Notes: generated by a model not told the origin, from the letters alone. Counted from the stretch's first letter, positions 1 through 9,424 are shown. The stretch is 64,000 bases of DNA from Sphingobacteriaceae bacterium (GCA_016709575.1 JADJMM010000008.1:186001-250000); one strand, 5' to 3'. Numbers and translations are program-made.

Positions 1-1481
1 AAAGGTCACAAAACCATGGGAGGTTTCGATTTAATGTTTTCAATTTTAGATGAAGACAATAAATGTACTGAACCATTTAACTTATGGCATCCAATCAACA
101 CAACTGACGATGATGTGTTCTACTCAACATCACCTGACGGAAAACGTGCTTACTATTCATCAGCAAAAGAAGGTGGTTTTGGTGAGAAAGATCTTTACAT
201 GATTTCAATTCCTGGTCAAACCGAAAAGCCTTTAGCTTTATTCAGAGGACAAATTATTGCAGCGGAAGGGGAGAGTTTACCTGAAGACATTACAATCATC
301 GTAAGAGATAAACAAACAGGAGAAATTGTAGGCACTTACCGTCCGAAAATTGTAAACGGAACGTTCTCTACTATTTTACCTCCGGGTAAAGAGTACAACT
401 TCTCTTATCAATCAGAAGGAAATGAATTCTTCAACGAAGATGTTTACGTTACAAACGATTTAAGTTATCAGGAGATCCGCAAAGAGATTTCTTTAGAGCC
501 GGTTAAATTGTTAGGTAAAGTAAAAGTAAAAGACACCGGTATCACTTTAAATACAATTGTACTTAACAATTCAAAAGATAAAAAACCTGTACCGGGTGCA
601 AAAATTACTGTAACTGATAAAGCAGGTGCTGTACAAACTTTTGATGCTGACGATAAAGGTAAAAAAGAAGCTATTGTTTTAGTAGCTGATAATATTTATA
701 CAGTAATGGCTGAAAACGGCGGCAAGAAAAGCGCTGTTGCAACTATTAACACAACCGGAATTAAAGGTAGCAAAATTACACACAGTTATTATTTTTAGAT
801 GGTCAGAAACCAGCGAGCTTATATAACTTAAGTTTAAATGTTGTGGTTTACAATAATCCTAAACAAAAGAAACCGGTTCCAAATGCAAACATTGCTTTAG
901 TTGGTAATGATGGAAGTAATTATACAGGAACAACAAATGCTAAAGGTGTTTTAAATAACATTGCTTTAGATGCAGATGTGAATTATGATTTATCTGCTTC
1001 AAGTGGTGATGTATCCTCTGAGAAAACATATTTAAGCACTAACAACACAAAAGTAAGTAAGGTTTATAAGCAAGTTCTATATGTTGAAACTGCAGGTGTT
1101 GCTAAATTACCGGCTACGAAATACGAATTCTACTTTAAGTATAACAAACATCGTGTAGATTCTGTACAAGAAACTTGGACAGCCTTTATCGATCGCTTAG
1201 TTGAGATTAGCAAGAAAAAATCAATCAACGTATCTATCGAAGCAAGTGCTTCTAAAGTACCTTGTATGATTGTATTTAAAAACAATAATGAATTAGCTGC
1301 AGCACGTGCCACTATCACCATGAATAAAATTAAAGATGCAGTAACTGCTAAAGGCGGCGATGCTTCTAAATTAAAATTCAGCAAGCGTTCAATGGTTCAA
1401 GGACCAGCTTGGCATAACGATCACATCGAACGCCGCGAGGTATTTGAGAAATATCAATATGTGAAGGTGAGTGCGAATTAA
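1..1481 (+). CDS. PD40-repeat / OmpA-like envelope protein, 3' part (frameshifted)
   Basis: The reading frame is open to the left edge, so the N-terminus lies outside the window. The first residues (GHKTMGGFDLMF, then SPDGKRAYYSS and GGFGEKDLYM) are PD40-type beta-propeller repeats. Two or three carboxypeptidase-regulatory-like beta domains follow. The last 130 residues resemble a degenerate OmpA C-terminal domain (YFKYNKHRVDS, then NELAAARA), which in the family contacts peptidoglycan. The frame breaks near 791-796 in a T run: the first frame stops at 798, and the next frame reads LDGQKPASLYNLSLNVV without a gap, so this is one gene missing a base. Such proteins sit at the outer membrane/periplasm in Bacteroidota, some in T9SS clusters. 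The exact role is unknown. A strong terminator follows. Confidence 0.75.
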
Positions 1482-1500
1482 AAGAAATTGTTTATTATTT

Positions 1501-1527
1501 AAAGCCCTGCAAAAGCAGGGCTTTTTT
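1501..1527 (+). terminator. Rho-independent terminator after the PD40/OmpA-like gene
   Basis: A GC-rich hairpin (AAAGCCCTGC, loop AAAA, GCAGGGCTTTTTT) begins 20 bases after the stop codon and ends in a T tract. Confidence 0.9.
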
Positions 1528-1913
1528 CATGTTCTTTTCTTGCTTGATTAAGAAAAGAACCAATCCCGATAGCTATCGGGACAAGGGAAATCGATTCCCC
1601 GCACAGGCTACGCCCCTAACACGGATTTCCAGGCCAGCGCTCGTTCTCCACAAGATAGTTTCGTTTTAATTACGAATGTTTTTCCCTCTCCTCATAGGAG
1701 AGGGGGGACCACGCTTCGCGTGGTGGGTGAGGTTACTTTTCCCATCCTGTCAGTTCGAGCGTAGTCGAGAACGTTAGGGGAATGTCTCGACTACGCTCGA
1801 CAGGACATTGGTGTACGCTCGACTGGACATTGGTGTACGCTCGACAGGACAGGAGTTTTTAACAACCCTTGCCTGAGGCTCTCGAAGGCAAGGGAATTTC
1901 TTAACTTTACCCT
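1528..1913. repeat. Gene-free stretch packed with palindromic intergenic repeats
   Basis: No gene is visible here. It holds a 16-bp perfect palindrome (CCCGATAGCTATCGGG, 1565-1580). An element with two hairpins follows (1684-1735: CTCTCCTCATAGGAGAG, then CCACGCTTCGCGTGG) whose relatives recur at 9.2, 11.35 and 13.34 kb. Next is a long inverted repeat of the GTTCGAGCGTAGTCGAGAAC type (1746-1770 against 1785-1804), whose right end is amplified as a 22-bp tandem repeat (1794-1815, 1816-1837, part of a third copy to 1852). Last is a 9-bp perfect stem (CCCTTGCCT 1866-1874 with AGGCAAGGG 1886-1894) just before the methyltransferase gene. These look like REP-type elements. Confidence 0.8.
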
Positions 1914-2623
1914 ATGTCAAACGCCCTCTGGTTCAAAGATTGGTTTAACTCGCCGTATTATCATATCCTTTATAAAAAAAGAGATGATAAAGAAGCCCAG
2001 TCCTTTATGGATGCCTTGTGTAAACATCTTGGCTTAAATCCAAATCATAAAGTATGGGATTTAGCTTGTGGCAAAGGTCGACACTCCATTTACCTGAACT
2101 CAAAAGGTTGTAATGTAATTGGAACAGATTTATCGGATAACAGTATTTCAGAAGCCCTGAAGAGTTCCAACGAAACTTTAGAATTTTATGTGCATGATAT
2201 GCGCACACCGTTTCGGATAAATTATTTTACACATGTATTTAATTTGTTTACCAGCATTGGCTATTTCGAGGATGAACGCGATAATTTGAAAGTATTCAAG
2301 AATGTTTATCAATCGTTAAAGCCGGGTGGAATTTTTGTAGTTGATTTTTTAATGTGTTGGATGTAACAAATTGCATGATTGCCGATAAAAAAATGCTATT
2401 TGAAGGCATCGAATTTCATATCCTCAAAAAAATTGAGGATAATAAAATCATCAAACGTATCGAGTTCTCTGATAAAGGCAAAGATTATTATTTCGAAGAG
2501 AAAGTTTCGCTTCTCACTAAATCTTTATTTGAAAAAATGGCGACTGAAGCCGGGTTTAAGTTGGAAACGGTTGTTGGCGATTACCAATTGAACGCCTTCG
2601 ATGAAAAAAATCCGACCGACTAA
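1914..2623 (+). CDS. Class I SAM-dependent methyltransferase (frameshifted)
   Basis: A roughly 236-residue Rossmann-fold methyltransferase. Motif I is VWDLACGKGRHS (about residues 47-58), followed by the acidic end of strand 2 (VIGTDLS) and the post-motif strand (LKPGGIFVVDF). The substrate cannot be inferred. The frame breaks in a T run at 2345-2350: one extra T restores VVDFFNVLDVTN across the junction, so the piece ending at 2366 and the piece ending at 2623 are one gene. A TAACTTTAC sequence just upstream loosely resembles a Bacteroidota -7 box. priA starts 21 bases downstream, so the two may be cotranscribed. Confidence 0.85.
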
Positions 2624-2644
2624 TTTTAATATTTAAAAAGTAGA

Positions 2645-5229
2645 ATGTCACGCACCACTTTATTTGTTGATGTCATAGTGCCGTTGGCTGTACCGCAAAA
2701 GTACACCTATCGCGTGCCTGTGGAATTGAACGATGAGGTGGATTTAGGAAAACGTGTCCTCGTACAATTCGGGAAATCGAAATTTTATTCTGCAATAGTT
2801 TCTAAAGTTCATGATAAAGCGCCGTCAGATTATGTGGCGAAGTATATCGATTCTGTTATTGATGATAAACCTATTGTCCTCGAAAAACAATTAACGTTTT
2901 GGGATTGGATGGCCTACTATTATATGTGCGGACCCGGCGAAGTGATGAATGCCGCTTTGCCTTCTGCTCTCAAATTAAGTTCTGTTGCCAATATTCAATT
3001 GAATCCTGAATTTAATTTTGAGGAGAGCGATCATTCTGCTTTCTCCGATAAAGAACATTTAATTATTGATGCGTTGCATCACAATGATACCTTGAGTTTC
3101 GAAGATGTAAGTAAGATCCTGAAACTCAACTCCATTCACAAAACAGTGAATGATTTAATTAAGAAAGGCGCGATTTTAGTTTACGAAGAGGTGAAGGATA
3201 AGTACAAGCCGAAGCTCGTTAGTTTCGTTAAATTGAATAGTGAATACTTGAATAGTGAACATTCGAACGGCGAAGTGAAGGATGAAATGAAGCTGAAGGA
3301 ATTGTTGGATAAGCTAGAGAAGAAAGCGTTTAAACAGGCAGAAGCGCTTTTATGTTTTTGCATTTAGAAAAAAGTGTGAAAGGTGCTGAACGCTGGGTAT
3401 CGAAAAGCGAAATCGTTAAGAAGAGTGATAGCGCAGCTGTTTCTGCTTTAGTGAAGAAAGGTGTTTTTGAAGAACAGCAATTTGAAATAGGGCGTTTACA
3501 GTTCTCAAACTCTGAAACCCACAAAAGAATCTCACTAAAGAACAAAAAGTAGCGTACACCGAAATTAAAACGGCGTTCGAAAAACATTCGGTTAATTTAT
3601 TACACGGCGTTACCGGAAGCGGTAAAACAGAATTATACGCGAAACTCATTGAGGAAACTATTGCAAACGGACAACAAGTTTTATTTCTTCTTCCTGAAAT
3701 TGCTTTAACGACGCAACTTATCACTCGCATGCGGACTTACTTCGGCGATAAAGTAGGGGTGTACCATTCTAAATTCAGCGAAAATGAACGGGTGGAGATA
3801 TGGAATAATGTTTTAAATAACACCGGAGAAAATACTTACAGCATTGTTATGGGCGCACGCTCAGCTTTGTTTTTACCTTATGCGAATTTGGGTTTAATCA
3901 TTATTGACGAAGAACACGATTACTCTTACAAACAACACGATCCTGCACCACGTTATCATGCTCGTGATGCTGCTATTTATTTATCTACGTTACACAACGC
4001 CAAAGTATTGTTAGGCTCTGCAACTCCATCTTTAGAGACCTATCAAAATGCCTCAACAGGTAAATACGGTTTAATTGAATTAAACAAACGTTTCACCGAT
4101 GGCGCCGCCAATGAAATGGTGATTTGTGATATAAAAAATATGAGGTAAAGTGCCTTCGACAAGCTCAGGCACCGATGATCCCGGAGCACAGGAGTATCCG
4201 GTGGTTGAGCCTGTCGAAACCACTTCCATGAGGTCCAAATCCATTCTCACCCACCCCCTCCACGAAGCCATTAAAACCGCTCTCAAAAACAAAGAACAAA
4301 TCATCTTATTCCAGAACCGACGAGGTTTTGCGCCTTATACTGAATGTTCTTCTTGTGGTTGGATTCCGCATTGTACGCAATGTGATGTGTCGCTTATTTA
4401 TCACAAACACTCCAATAAATTAACTTGTCATTATTGTGGTTACACTATTCCTCCGCCAAGTGCTTGTGCGGCTTGTGGACATAATGATTTACGCTATAAA
4501 GGCATGGGCACCGAGAAAATAGAAGAAGAAATTGAAATTTTATTTCCGGAAGCAAAAATTGCGCGGATGGATTTAGATACCACGCGAAGTAAATACGCCT
4601 ACAAACAAATTATAGACGATTTTGAAGAACAGAACATCGATATTTTAATTGGCACGCAAATGGTGACCAAAGGTTTGGATTTTGACCATGTAAGTGTGGT
4701 AGGAATTTTAAATGCTGATTCTTTATTTTCCTTTCCTGATTTCCGCTCGCACGAGAGGGGGTATCAGTTAATAACGCAGGTGAGTGGAAGGGCAGGGCGT
4801 AAACACAAACAAGGAAAAGTATTTATACAAACCTTGCAGCCTCAGCACCCTGTTATACAATATGCGATTAACGACGATTTAAAATTATTTTACAATAACC
4901 AATTACAAGAGCGCAAGCAATACCATTACCCGCCATACTCGCGCCTCATACAATTAAGTGTAGTAGCCAAAGATGTAAACCTGGTAAACAACATGAGCGA
5001 AGAATTAGCCAAACGCTTAAGAGGCACCTTTGCAAAAGATTTATTAGGCCCTCAATTTCCCTTAGTAAGCAAAATAAAAAACAACTACTACAAACGTATT
5101 ATTTTAAAGATTGATAAATCTATAGGGCCGCAAAATGTAAGACACATATTAAATAACGAGATTAATAATTTGCATCAGAATTATAGGGATGAGAATTTTA
5201 GGGTGCTGGTAGATGTCGATCCGTACTAA
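2645..5229 (+). pseudogene. priA: Primosomal replication-restart helicase PriA, interrupted by a repeat insertion
   Basis: PriA reloads the replisome at stalled forks. Visible parts in order: N-terminal DNA-binding domain (from 2645), Walker A GVTGSGKTE (about 3606-3632), Walker B DEEH (about 3904-3918), SATPSLET (motif III region), eight zinc-ligating cysteines (CSSCGW, CTQC, CHYCGY, CAACGH; about 4345-4480), helicase lobe 2 (GTQMVTKGLDF, QVSGRAGR) and the usual ending VDVDPY. There are three breaks. Two are single-base frameshifts (about 3350 in CTTTTATG, about 3530), probably sequence errors. The third is an 88-bp insertion, 4140/4228, that puts a TAA right after KNMR and shifts the frame by +1. 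Removing it exactly joins KNMR to SKSILTHP, the uninterrupted PriA reading. As written the gene cannot give full-length PriA. Confidence 0.9.
4147..4227. mobile_element. REP/MITE-like insertion inside priA with 7-bp target duplication
   Basis: An 81-bp element is flanked by direct repeats ATGAGGT at 4140-4146 and 4228-4234. Its ends are imperfect inverted repeats: TGCCTTCGACAAGCTCAGGC near the left end, and on the right a sequence whose reverse complement is GTGGTTTCGACAGGCTCAAC. The TTCGACA-GCTCA core is a widespread bacterial intergenic palindrome. In frame the element would encode the peptide beginning PSTSSGT and ending VEPVETTS. The direct repeat plus perfect restoration of the host gene on removal argues for a transposition-like insertion. 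It encodes no transposase. Confidence 0.85.
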
Positions 5230-5343
5230 TTTTGTAGCTTTATATTTAAAATTGTTCGTTTTGTTATGAAAAAAGGAATATTTAATTATCTGTAAATACC
5301 TTGACTAATTGCATAACATATTGAATTTTAACAAAATATAATA

Positions 5344-5383
5344 AACTTATAAGTTGATAACTTGGAAATAATCACTATATTTG
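5344..5383 (+). promoter_or_regulatory. Candidate promoter and operator of the toxin-antitoxin-chaperone cluster
   Basis: A perfect 12-bp palindrome AACTTATAAGTT (5344-5355) overlaps a TTG (5354-5356). That TTG lies 19 bases before TATATTTG (5376-5383), matching the Bacteroidota pattern (TTG, 19 bases, TAnnTTTG). The palindrome is a plausible site for the HTH antitoxin to repress its own operon. The -7 box overlaps the beginning of the longest toxin frame (TTG start 5362), so either the toxin starts later or this box is not the one used. Confidence 0.45.
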
Positions 5384-5907
5384 AGGAAGATAATCCTGTT
5401 CTTTCAGCTTCTTTGTATAACGAAGACGAACAAGATGAGTACACTAAGTTATTTGAAAACTGGCAAGATCCTGAGTTCCTAGAAGATTTTTTTAATACTA
5501 ATAAAGAGAATTTAGATAATTATAACAAAATTGTTGCGAGAAAAGAAATTACAGTAAAGGAAGCAATAGAAAAAACGATCATTGAGGGAAAAACACTTGA
5601 AAGTAAATTGTTGCAGCTAGCTGAAAACACTACTAATCAAAAAAAACCGAATTTGGATGAAATGTCTATTAAATTAAATAATAGAAAAGAATTTGAGTTA
5701 ATACCTCACAAAGCATATGGTAAGAGTTGGTTAAGAATATACGCTGTTCAATTGGAATCGAATGTATATGTTGTAACAGGAGGAATGATTAAGCTTACTC
5801 ATTTGATTGAAGATACCGAATATGGCAAATTGGAATTACAGAAAATCGCTAGAACAAAAGGCTTCTTAAAGGAAATTGGATGTTTTGGTTTAGATGGGTT
5901 ATTATAG
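5362..5907 (+). CDS. Type II toxin, RelE/HigB (Gp49-like) superfamily, tentative
   Basis: 181 residues. The N-terminal half is helical and acidic. The C-terminal half has the strand pattern of RelE/Gp49-like toxins (KSWLRIYAVQLESNVYVV, then IKLTHLIEDTEYGKLELQKI, the position of the usual KKT and helix). In the family these are ribosome-dependent or free mRNA endonucleases. A small HTH protein starts 8 bases downstream, the normal toxin-then-antitoxin order of higBA loci. The only start keeping the whole conserved N-terminus is TTG at 5362; no in-frame ATG occurs until well inside. Assignment rests on fold-level resemblance plus context. Confidence 0.65.
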   Translation: MEIITIFEEDNPVLSASLYNEDEQDEYTKLFENWQDPEFLEDFFNTNKENLDNYNKIVARKEITVKEAIEKTIIEGKTLESKLLQLAENTTNQKKPNLDEMSIKLNNRKEFELIPHKAYGKSWLRIYAVQLESNVYVVTGGMIKLTHLIEDTEYGKLELQKIARTKGFLKEIGCFGLDGLL

Positions 5908-5915
5908 AATTAAAT

Positions 5916-6377
5916 ATGACAAATAAAGATATATTAAAACAGCACCTTTCTAAGAAAAAATCAACTTGGAAGGAAGATGCTAAATGGAGAAAAGAGAATG
6001 ATTTTTGGCTTGAAACTTCTCAGCGAATAGCTATAAAAATATTATTGGAATTAAGAAATAGAAATATTTCTAAGACTGAGTTTTCTTTTGTTATGGGTGT
6101 TCGTCCTCAGCAAGTGAATACAATTCTTAAAGGAAGAGAAAATCTTACGTTAAAAACAATTAGAAAAATTGAAAGAGTTCTGAATATTGAATTAATTTCA
6201 ATTGTAGATTCTTCGGTTATATTAAGTACAGGAGAAGTGTCAGAATATGTAGTCGAAGCTATTGCTATGAGTGAGAAAATGGCAAATCAAGAGAAAGCAG
6301 TTGATGTAGTGATGACATCAAAGGCAAACGCAAAAAAAGATAATACGCAAGATAATAATTACGCAATGGCAGCCTAA
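5916..6377 (+). CDS. XRE/HigA-family HTH antitoxin with a long C-terminal tail
   Basis: A helix-turn-helix protein of about 153 residues from ATG 5916; the upstream in-frame extension overlaps the toxin gene and lacks conservation. The HTH lies about residues 50-90 (KTEFSFVMGVRPQQVNTI, then LTLKTIRKIERVLN). HigA-type proteins bind the toxin and repress the operon. Unusually, about 55 residues follow the HTH, ending in a basic/polar low-complexity tail (SKANAKKDNTQDNNYAMAA). In toxin-antitoxin-chaperone systems the antitoxin carries just such a C-terminal extension (chaperone-addiction region) bound by a SecB-like chaperone. The next gene fits that partner. That the tail has this function is inference. 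Confidence 0.75.
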   Translation: MTNKDILKQHLSKKKSTWKEDAKWRKENDFWLETSQRIAIKILLELRNRNISKTEFSFVMGVRPQQVNTILKGRENLTLKTIRKIERVLNIELISIVDSSVILSTGEVSEYVVEAIAMSEKMANQEKAVDVVMTSKANAKKDNTQDNNYAMAA

Positions 6378-6378
6378 T

Positions 6379-6835
6379 ATGAATGATCTCAAAACAATCT
6401 TATAAAGTACGGATTAAGGGCAATAGAAACTGCTAAATTTAACCTAACAATTCCTCAAATAAAACTGGAGGAAGGACAAATTGCTGAAATTAATTACCAC
6501 ATTGATCCTAAAGTAAAGTACATTGTAAAGACGACCTAATTCTAATAAATGTTGCTATAAAAGGTTATGTAAAACAGACTGAACAGGTTTTATTAGAGGC
6601 TGAGAATGTTTTCGTTTATCACGCAATTAATTTAAAAGATTATTTAGAGCTAACCGAAAAGAAAAAATATATAAGTTTAAAAAATCCAAATGACGAAGGA
6701 TTGATAGTTATTCTAATTGGTGTTTCGGTGTCTACAATGAGGGGAATTATTTTTGAAAAATGTAAAGGAACAATACTTCAATTTAGTCCTATACCAATTT
6801 TAAATCCCTCGACTTTTATTAAAAAGAATGAATAG
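6379..6835 (+). CDS. SecB-like chaperone of the TA module (two frameshifts)
   Basis: Not visible as a single frame. ATG 6379 reads MNDLK; restoring an A in the run 6391-6394 continues NNLIKYGLRAIETAKFNL. Restoring another A near 6526-6529 continues VKDDLILINVAIKGYV and runs to the stop at 6833-6835, about 152 residues in all. The pattern resembles SecB: beta strands, a central acidic stretch, then STMRGIIFEKCKGTILQF and PIPILNPSTF, comparable with the SecB end in which a conserved arginine region is followed by a hydrophobic P-rich strand. It starts 1 base after the antitoxin stop. Order toxin, HTH antitoxin, SecB-like matches mycobacterial HigB1-HigA1-SecB(TA). The SecB relationship is fold-level, not a sure family match. 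Confidence 0.6.
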
Positions 6836-6884
6836 AGTCTATAGTAAATGTTTTGCTTAACTAAAATATCCAAATTTATTTAAT

Positions 6885-8010
6885 ATGAATCCTCCAATTT
6901 TTAAAATTGTGGATGTTTTAAAAAAGGTTCAAAAGTCAGAACCTGTAGACAATTCTTATACAAATAAGTATTTAAGAAGTTTATTGGCGGATTTTGAGGA
7001 GGAAATAGTTGTATATTTTAGTAAAATAATAATGGTATCAATAAGTCCTTTGAGGATTTATATGATACCGTTTATAAGTTAAAGCTAATATCAAATTTTA
7101 TTGTTATTGGAGAAAATGTAATAAAAGAGATTTCTGAGGAAGATTGGATAAATAATACAATAATAGAAATTCACCAAAAGATTTTTCGTCTGAGTTAAAT
7201 GTTGGGCTTATAAAGTCTTTAGAAAATTTTAGAGATTACAATAATTTTCATCTTCTAAAAAACCTTAGCATAAAGGATGTTAGTGATTTTTTAAGTAATC
7301 CAGTTGTAAATGAAAATATAAGAAAGCCAAAATTCCAAGAACTAATTTATAATAATATTTATACGAGTGAAGAAAAAAAAGAAGCTGAGAGATTTAAAGA
7401 GTTTCTTTTTGATGCTTTGTCGGTCGAATACGGAGGTATACTTTACTATTTATGTAACGAAAAAAGATTAAATTTTGAGAAAACCATTTTTGAAGAACTC
7501 TTACATTTTTCCAATAATGCTTTAAACAGATATCAAGGTAAAGTCACCAACTTCAAATTAATTTCTAATATTGATAGTTTAGCTGCATATTATCAAAAAC
7601 AGATTGATGATATAAAAAAATTTGTATTGAAGAGTGGAGATTCAAAATCTTTAGAGGAAGATATTTTGAATGTTCTTAATGGTATTTACGAACTTGGAGA
7701 ATTGGAAGCTGGGTGGGATGATGAAGAATCAAAGCCAATTAACCACGGGAGTATTCAGATGGGACTTAGCATAGCTTCAAACATTTTTATGAAGTATAAT
7801 AAAGTGCCATCTTTTATAGCTCCTACTGTCTATTCTGGAGTTCTAATCGAGTATTCAGTAATTAATGATAGGATTGATATACGAATTGGCGATAGAGGCG
7901 AAAGTGAAGTCATAATTAATTATATTAGAAATAAGGAACTTGTGAATCAAAGGGTGCATTTTAGTTACGATTTTTTAAATAATCTATGGAACAAGGACCA
8001 GAAGAAATAA
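6885..8010 (+). CDS. Hypothetical protein with a C-terminal W-D-x-x-x-x-KPI domain (two frameshifts)
   Basis: About 374 residues once two missing A bases are restored (about 7022, giving SKNNNGINKSFEDLYD; about 7172, giving IENSPKDFSSELNVG). The first 250 residues are acidic and mostly helical, and I do not recognise them. The last 110 carry LEAGWDDEESKPI, then PSFIAPTVYSGVLIEYS and RIDIRIGD. This recalls a small widespread domain, WDGxGAKP...PTPDGGxxLEW...xLEIEI, found in two-gene cassettes. The ORF overlaps the next gene by 25 bases, implying translational coupling. It sits directly behind the TA-chaperone genes in AT-rich DNA, so it is probably accessory. Confidence 0.55.
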
Positions 8011-8477
8011 AAAGAGAATTAAAAGATCCTGTAGGAAGTGAAATTAATTCAGAATCAATTTCTGAAATGATGGGATCTGAAAATCCTGAAAAAGTCGTTG
8101 TAGCAAATGAAACTTTATTAGTAAGAATGGTTCCAGATAAATATGTTAGAAAAGATCAAACCGTAACCTCTGATGCGTTCTGACCAAAACCTAAAAATAA
8201 TCCACCAACAAATCTTGAAAAAAATGTTTCTACATCACCAAGAACTTGTTTTAAGTCAAACGAAGATTTAAAAAAATATAAGGATAGTAGAAGAAAACAT
8301 ATGTTATTTCAAATAAAAGCTCAATTTCCAAATGAATGTAATTATCCGGCTATTCAAGACAAAGAATGTCATATTGGTATAACTGGTGATATGGTTAAAC
8401 TTTCAACTGATGAAAAAACACTCCAAATTTTAGCCGATAATTCAACTCTCTTATACCCCATTAGCGCGGATTTGTAA
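7986..8477 (+). CDS. Hypothetical partner protein, interrupted by an in-frame TGA
   Basis: ATG 7986 lies inside the end of the preceding gene. The frame reads 65 codons to a TGA at 8181-8183 and then stays open in the same frame for 97 more codons to TAA 8475-8477. Codon usage and composition do not change across the TGA. The segment LLVRMVPDKYVRKDQTVTSDAF resembles the start of proteins of the form LLRRIxPxxVxxD...PSSAAF, which follow WDGxGAKP-type genes elsewhere; I hold this match only tentatively. The last residues (YPISADL) and the stop come from a palindromic repeat at 8460-8485, so the natural C-terminus may have been replaced. The TGA may be a substitution, an error or a real nonsense mutation. 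Confidence 0.45.
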
Positions 8478-8485
8478 TCCGTGCC
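8460..8485. repeat. Palindromic intergenic repeat at the end of the accessory island
   Basis: GCGCGGATT, TGT, AATCCGTGC form a near-perfect stem (8464-8484). The repeat supplies the stop codon of the upstream gene and marks the right edge of the AT-rich island. Confidence 0.7.
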
Positions 8486-8518
8486 TGTAACCTTTAGCAG
8501 TAATTGTATTATAGGTAA

Positions 8519-9187
8519 ATGAAACACATTTTCTCTCTTTCCTTCTTTGTTCTAATCTCTATTTCGCAAGCACAAGAGCTGGTACCCGATGGTGGTTTCG
8601 AGAATGTACAACGCTTACCTACCAAAGAAAGCAATCATATTTTCTGCACCAAAAAATTGGGTCACCCCCAACGCCACCAACGCCGATTATTATCACAAAG
8701 ATGCTGAAGACGGAGCAGTAAGTGTTCCCTTAAACCGTTTCGGTAAACAAGAAGCCCACAGCGGCAAAGCCTTCGCCGGCATTTGCATAGAGGAAAATTT
8801 TATAGAATATATTGAGAGCCCCCTCACACAAACCCTCGAAAAAGATAAAGAATACCTAATAGAGTTTTACATCAGTCAAGCCGATTTCCGTCTCGCCAAA
8901 GTAAAAGAGTTTGGCTTGATGTTTTTAGATAAAGTTCGTTTCAGTTATGCAAAAAGAGGCATACCCAACAAACCACCCGTAAACTTTTATTTAAAAAAGG
9001 CTACAAGAATAATAAAGAGTGGGTAAAACTCTCCGCCACCTACACCGCCGAAGGTTTCGAGAAAGCTTTCATCCTAGGTTATTTCAATTACGATTATCCA
9101 AAAGGCTATCCCAAAAAAGCACATTACTATATCGATGATGTTTCCATCACCGAAGTAATACACGTTAATTCAACGAAGGGGAATTAG
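8519..9187 (+). CDS. Secreted protein, N-terminal-type domain of Bacteroidota OmpA-family proteins (frameshifted)
   Basis: A signal peptide (MKHIFSLSFFVLISISQAQ) is followed by the characteristic ELVPDGGFE, PKNWVTPNATNADYY, SGKAFAGI, EYIESPL and, at the end, HYYIDDVSITE. This beta-sandwich module usually precedes an OmpA C-terminal domain in Bacteroidota, but here the protein stops after about 220 residues without one. Two frameshifts (about 8630 and about 8995) separate the pieces; the joined reading FYLKKGYKNNKEWVKLSATY is continuous. Function unknown; probably envelope-associated. Confidence 0.65.
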
Positions 9188-9198
9188 AGTAGCAATTT

Positions 9199-9333
9199 CC
9201 CTTCTCCTCGTAGGAGAAGGTGTCTGCCTTTGGCAGACGGATGAGGTTAATTATGTGGAAGAAATTCTCTTACAGCCGTAGTAACCTCTCCCACCACGCA
9301 AGCGTGGTTCCCCCTCTCCTGTAAGGAGAGGGA
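9199..9333. repeat. Composite palindromic repeat element, copy A (about 135 bp)
   Basis: Four hairpins in a row: CTTCTCCTCGTAGGAGAAG, GTCTGCCTTTGGCAGAC, CCACGCAAGCGTGG and CTCTCCTGTAAGGAGAG. Between the second and third is a 50-base spacer bounded by GAGGTTA and TAACCTC. A copy of about 85% identity lies at 11351-11486, and half copies at 1684-1735 (reversed) and 13336-13385. Confidence 0.85.
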
Positions 9334-9424
9334 AGGTTGTTTTTTTAAACAAATTCAAAATTGCTATAATCTGTAGCAGGGATTTAAAAAACCTTGTAAT
9401 AATTTTGTTTTAAAATAAGAACAG

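Noticed and set aside
1528..1900. Small genes in the repeat-rich region after the first terminator
   Set aside because: All open frames are short and made of palindromic repeats; no start context or domain supports them.
4150..4227. Peptide PSTSSGT...VEPVETTS as a natural PriA linker
   Set aside because: A TAA precedes it in the incoming frame, it is flanked by a direct repeat, and the amino acids are simply the translation of a common intergenic palindrome.
7986..8183. In-frame TGA at 8181 read as selenocysteine or as recoding
   Set aside because: No hairpin of the SECIS kind is visible after it, TGA ends other genes here (37361, 63287), and substitution or error is simpler.
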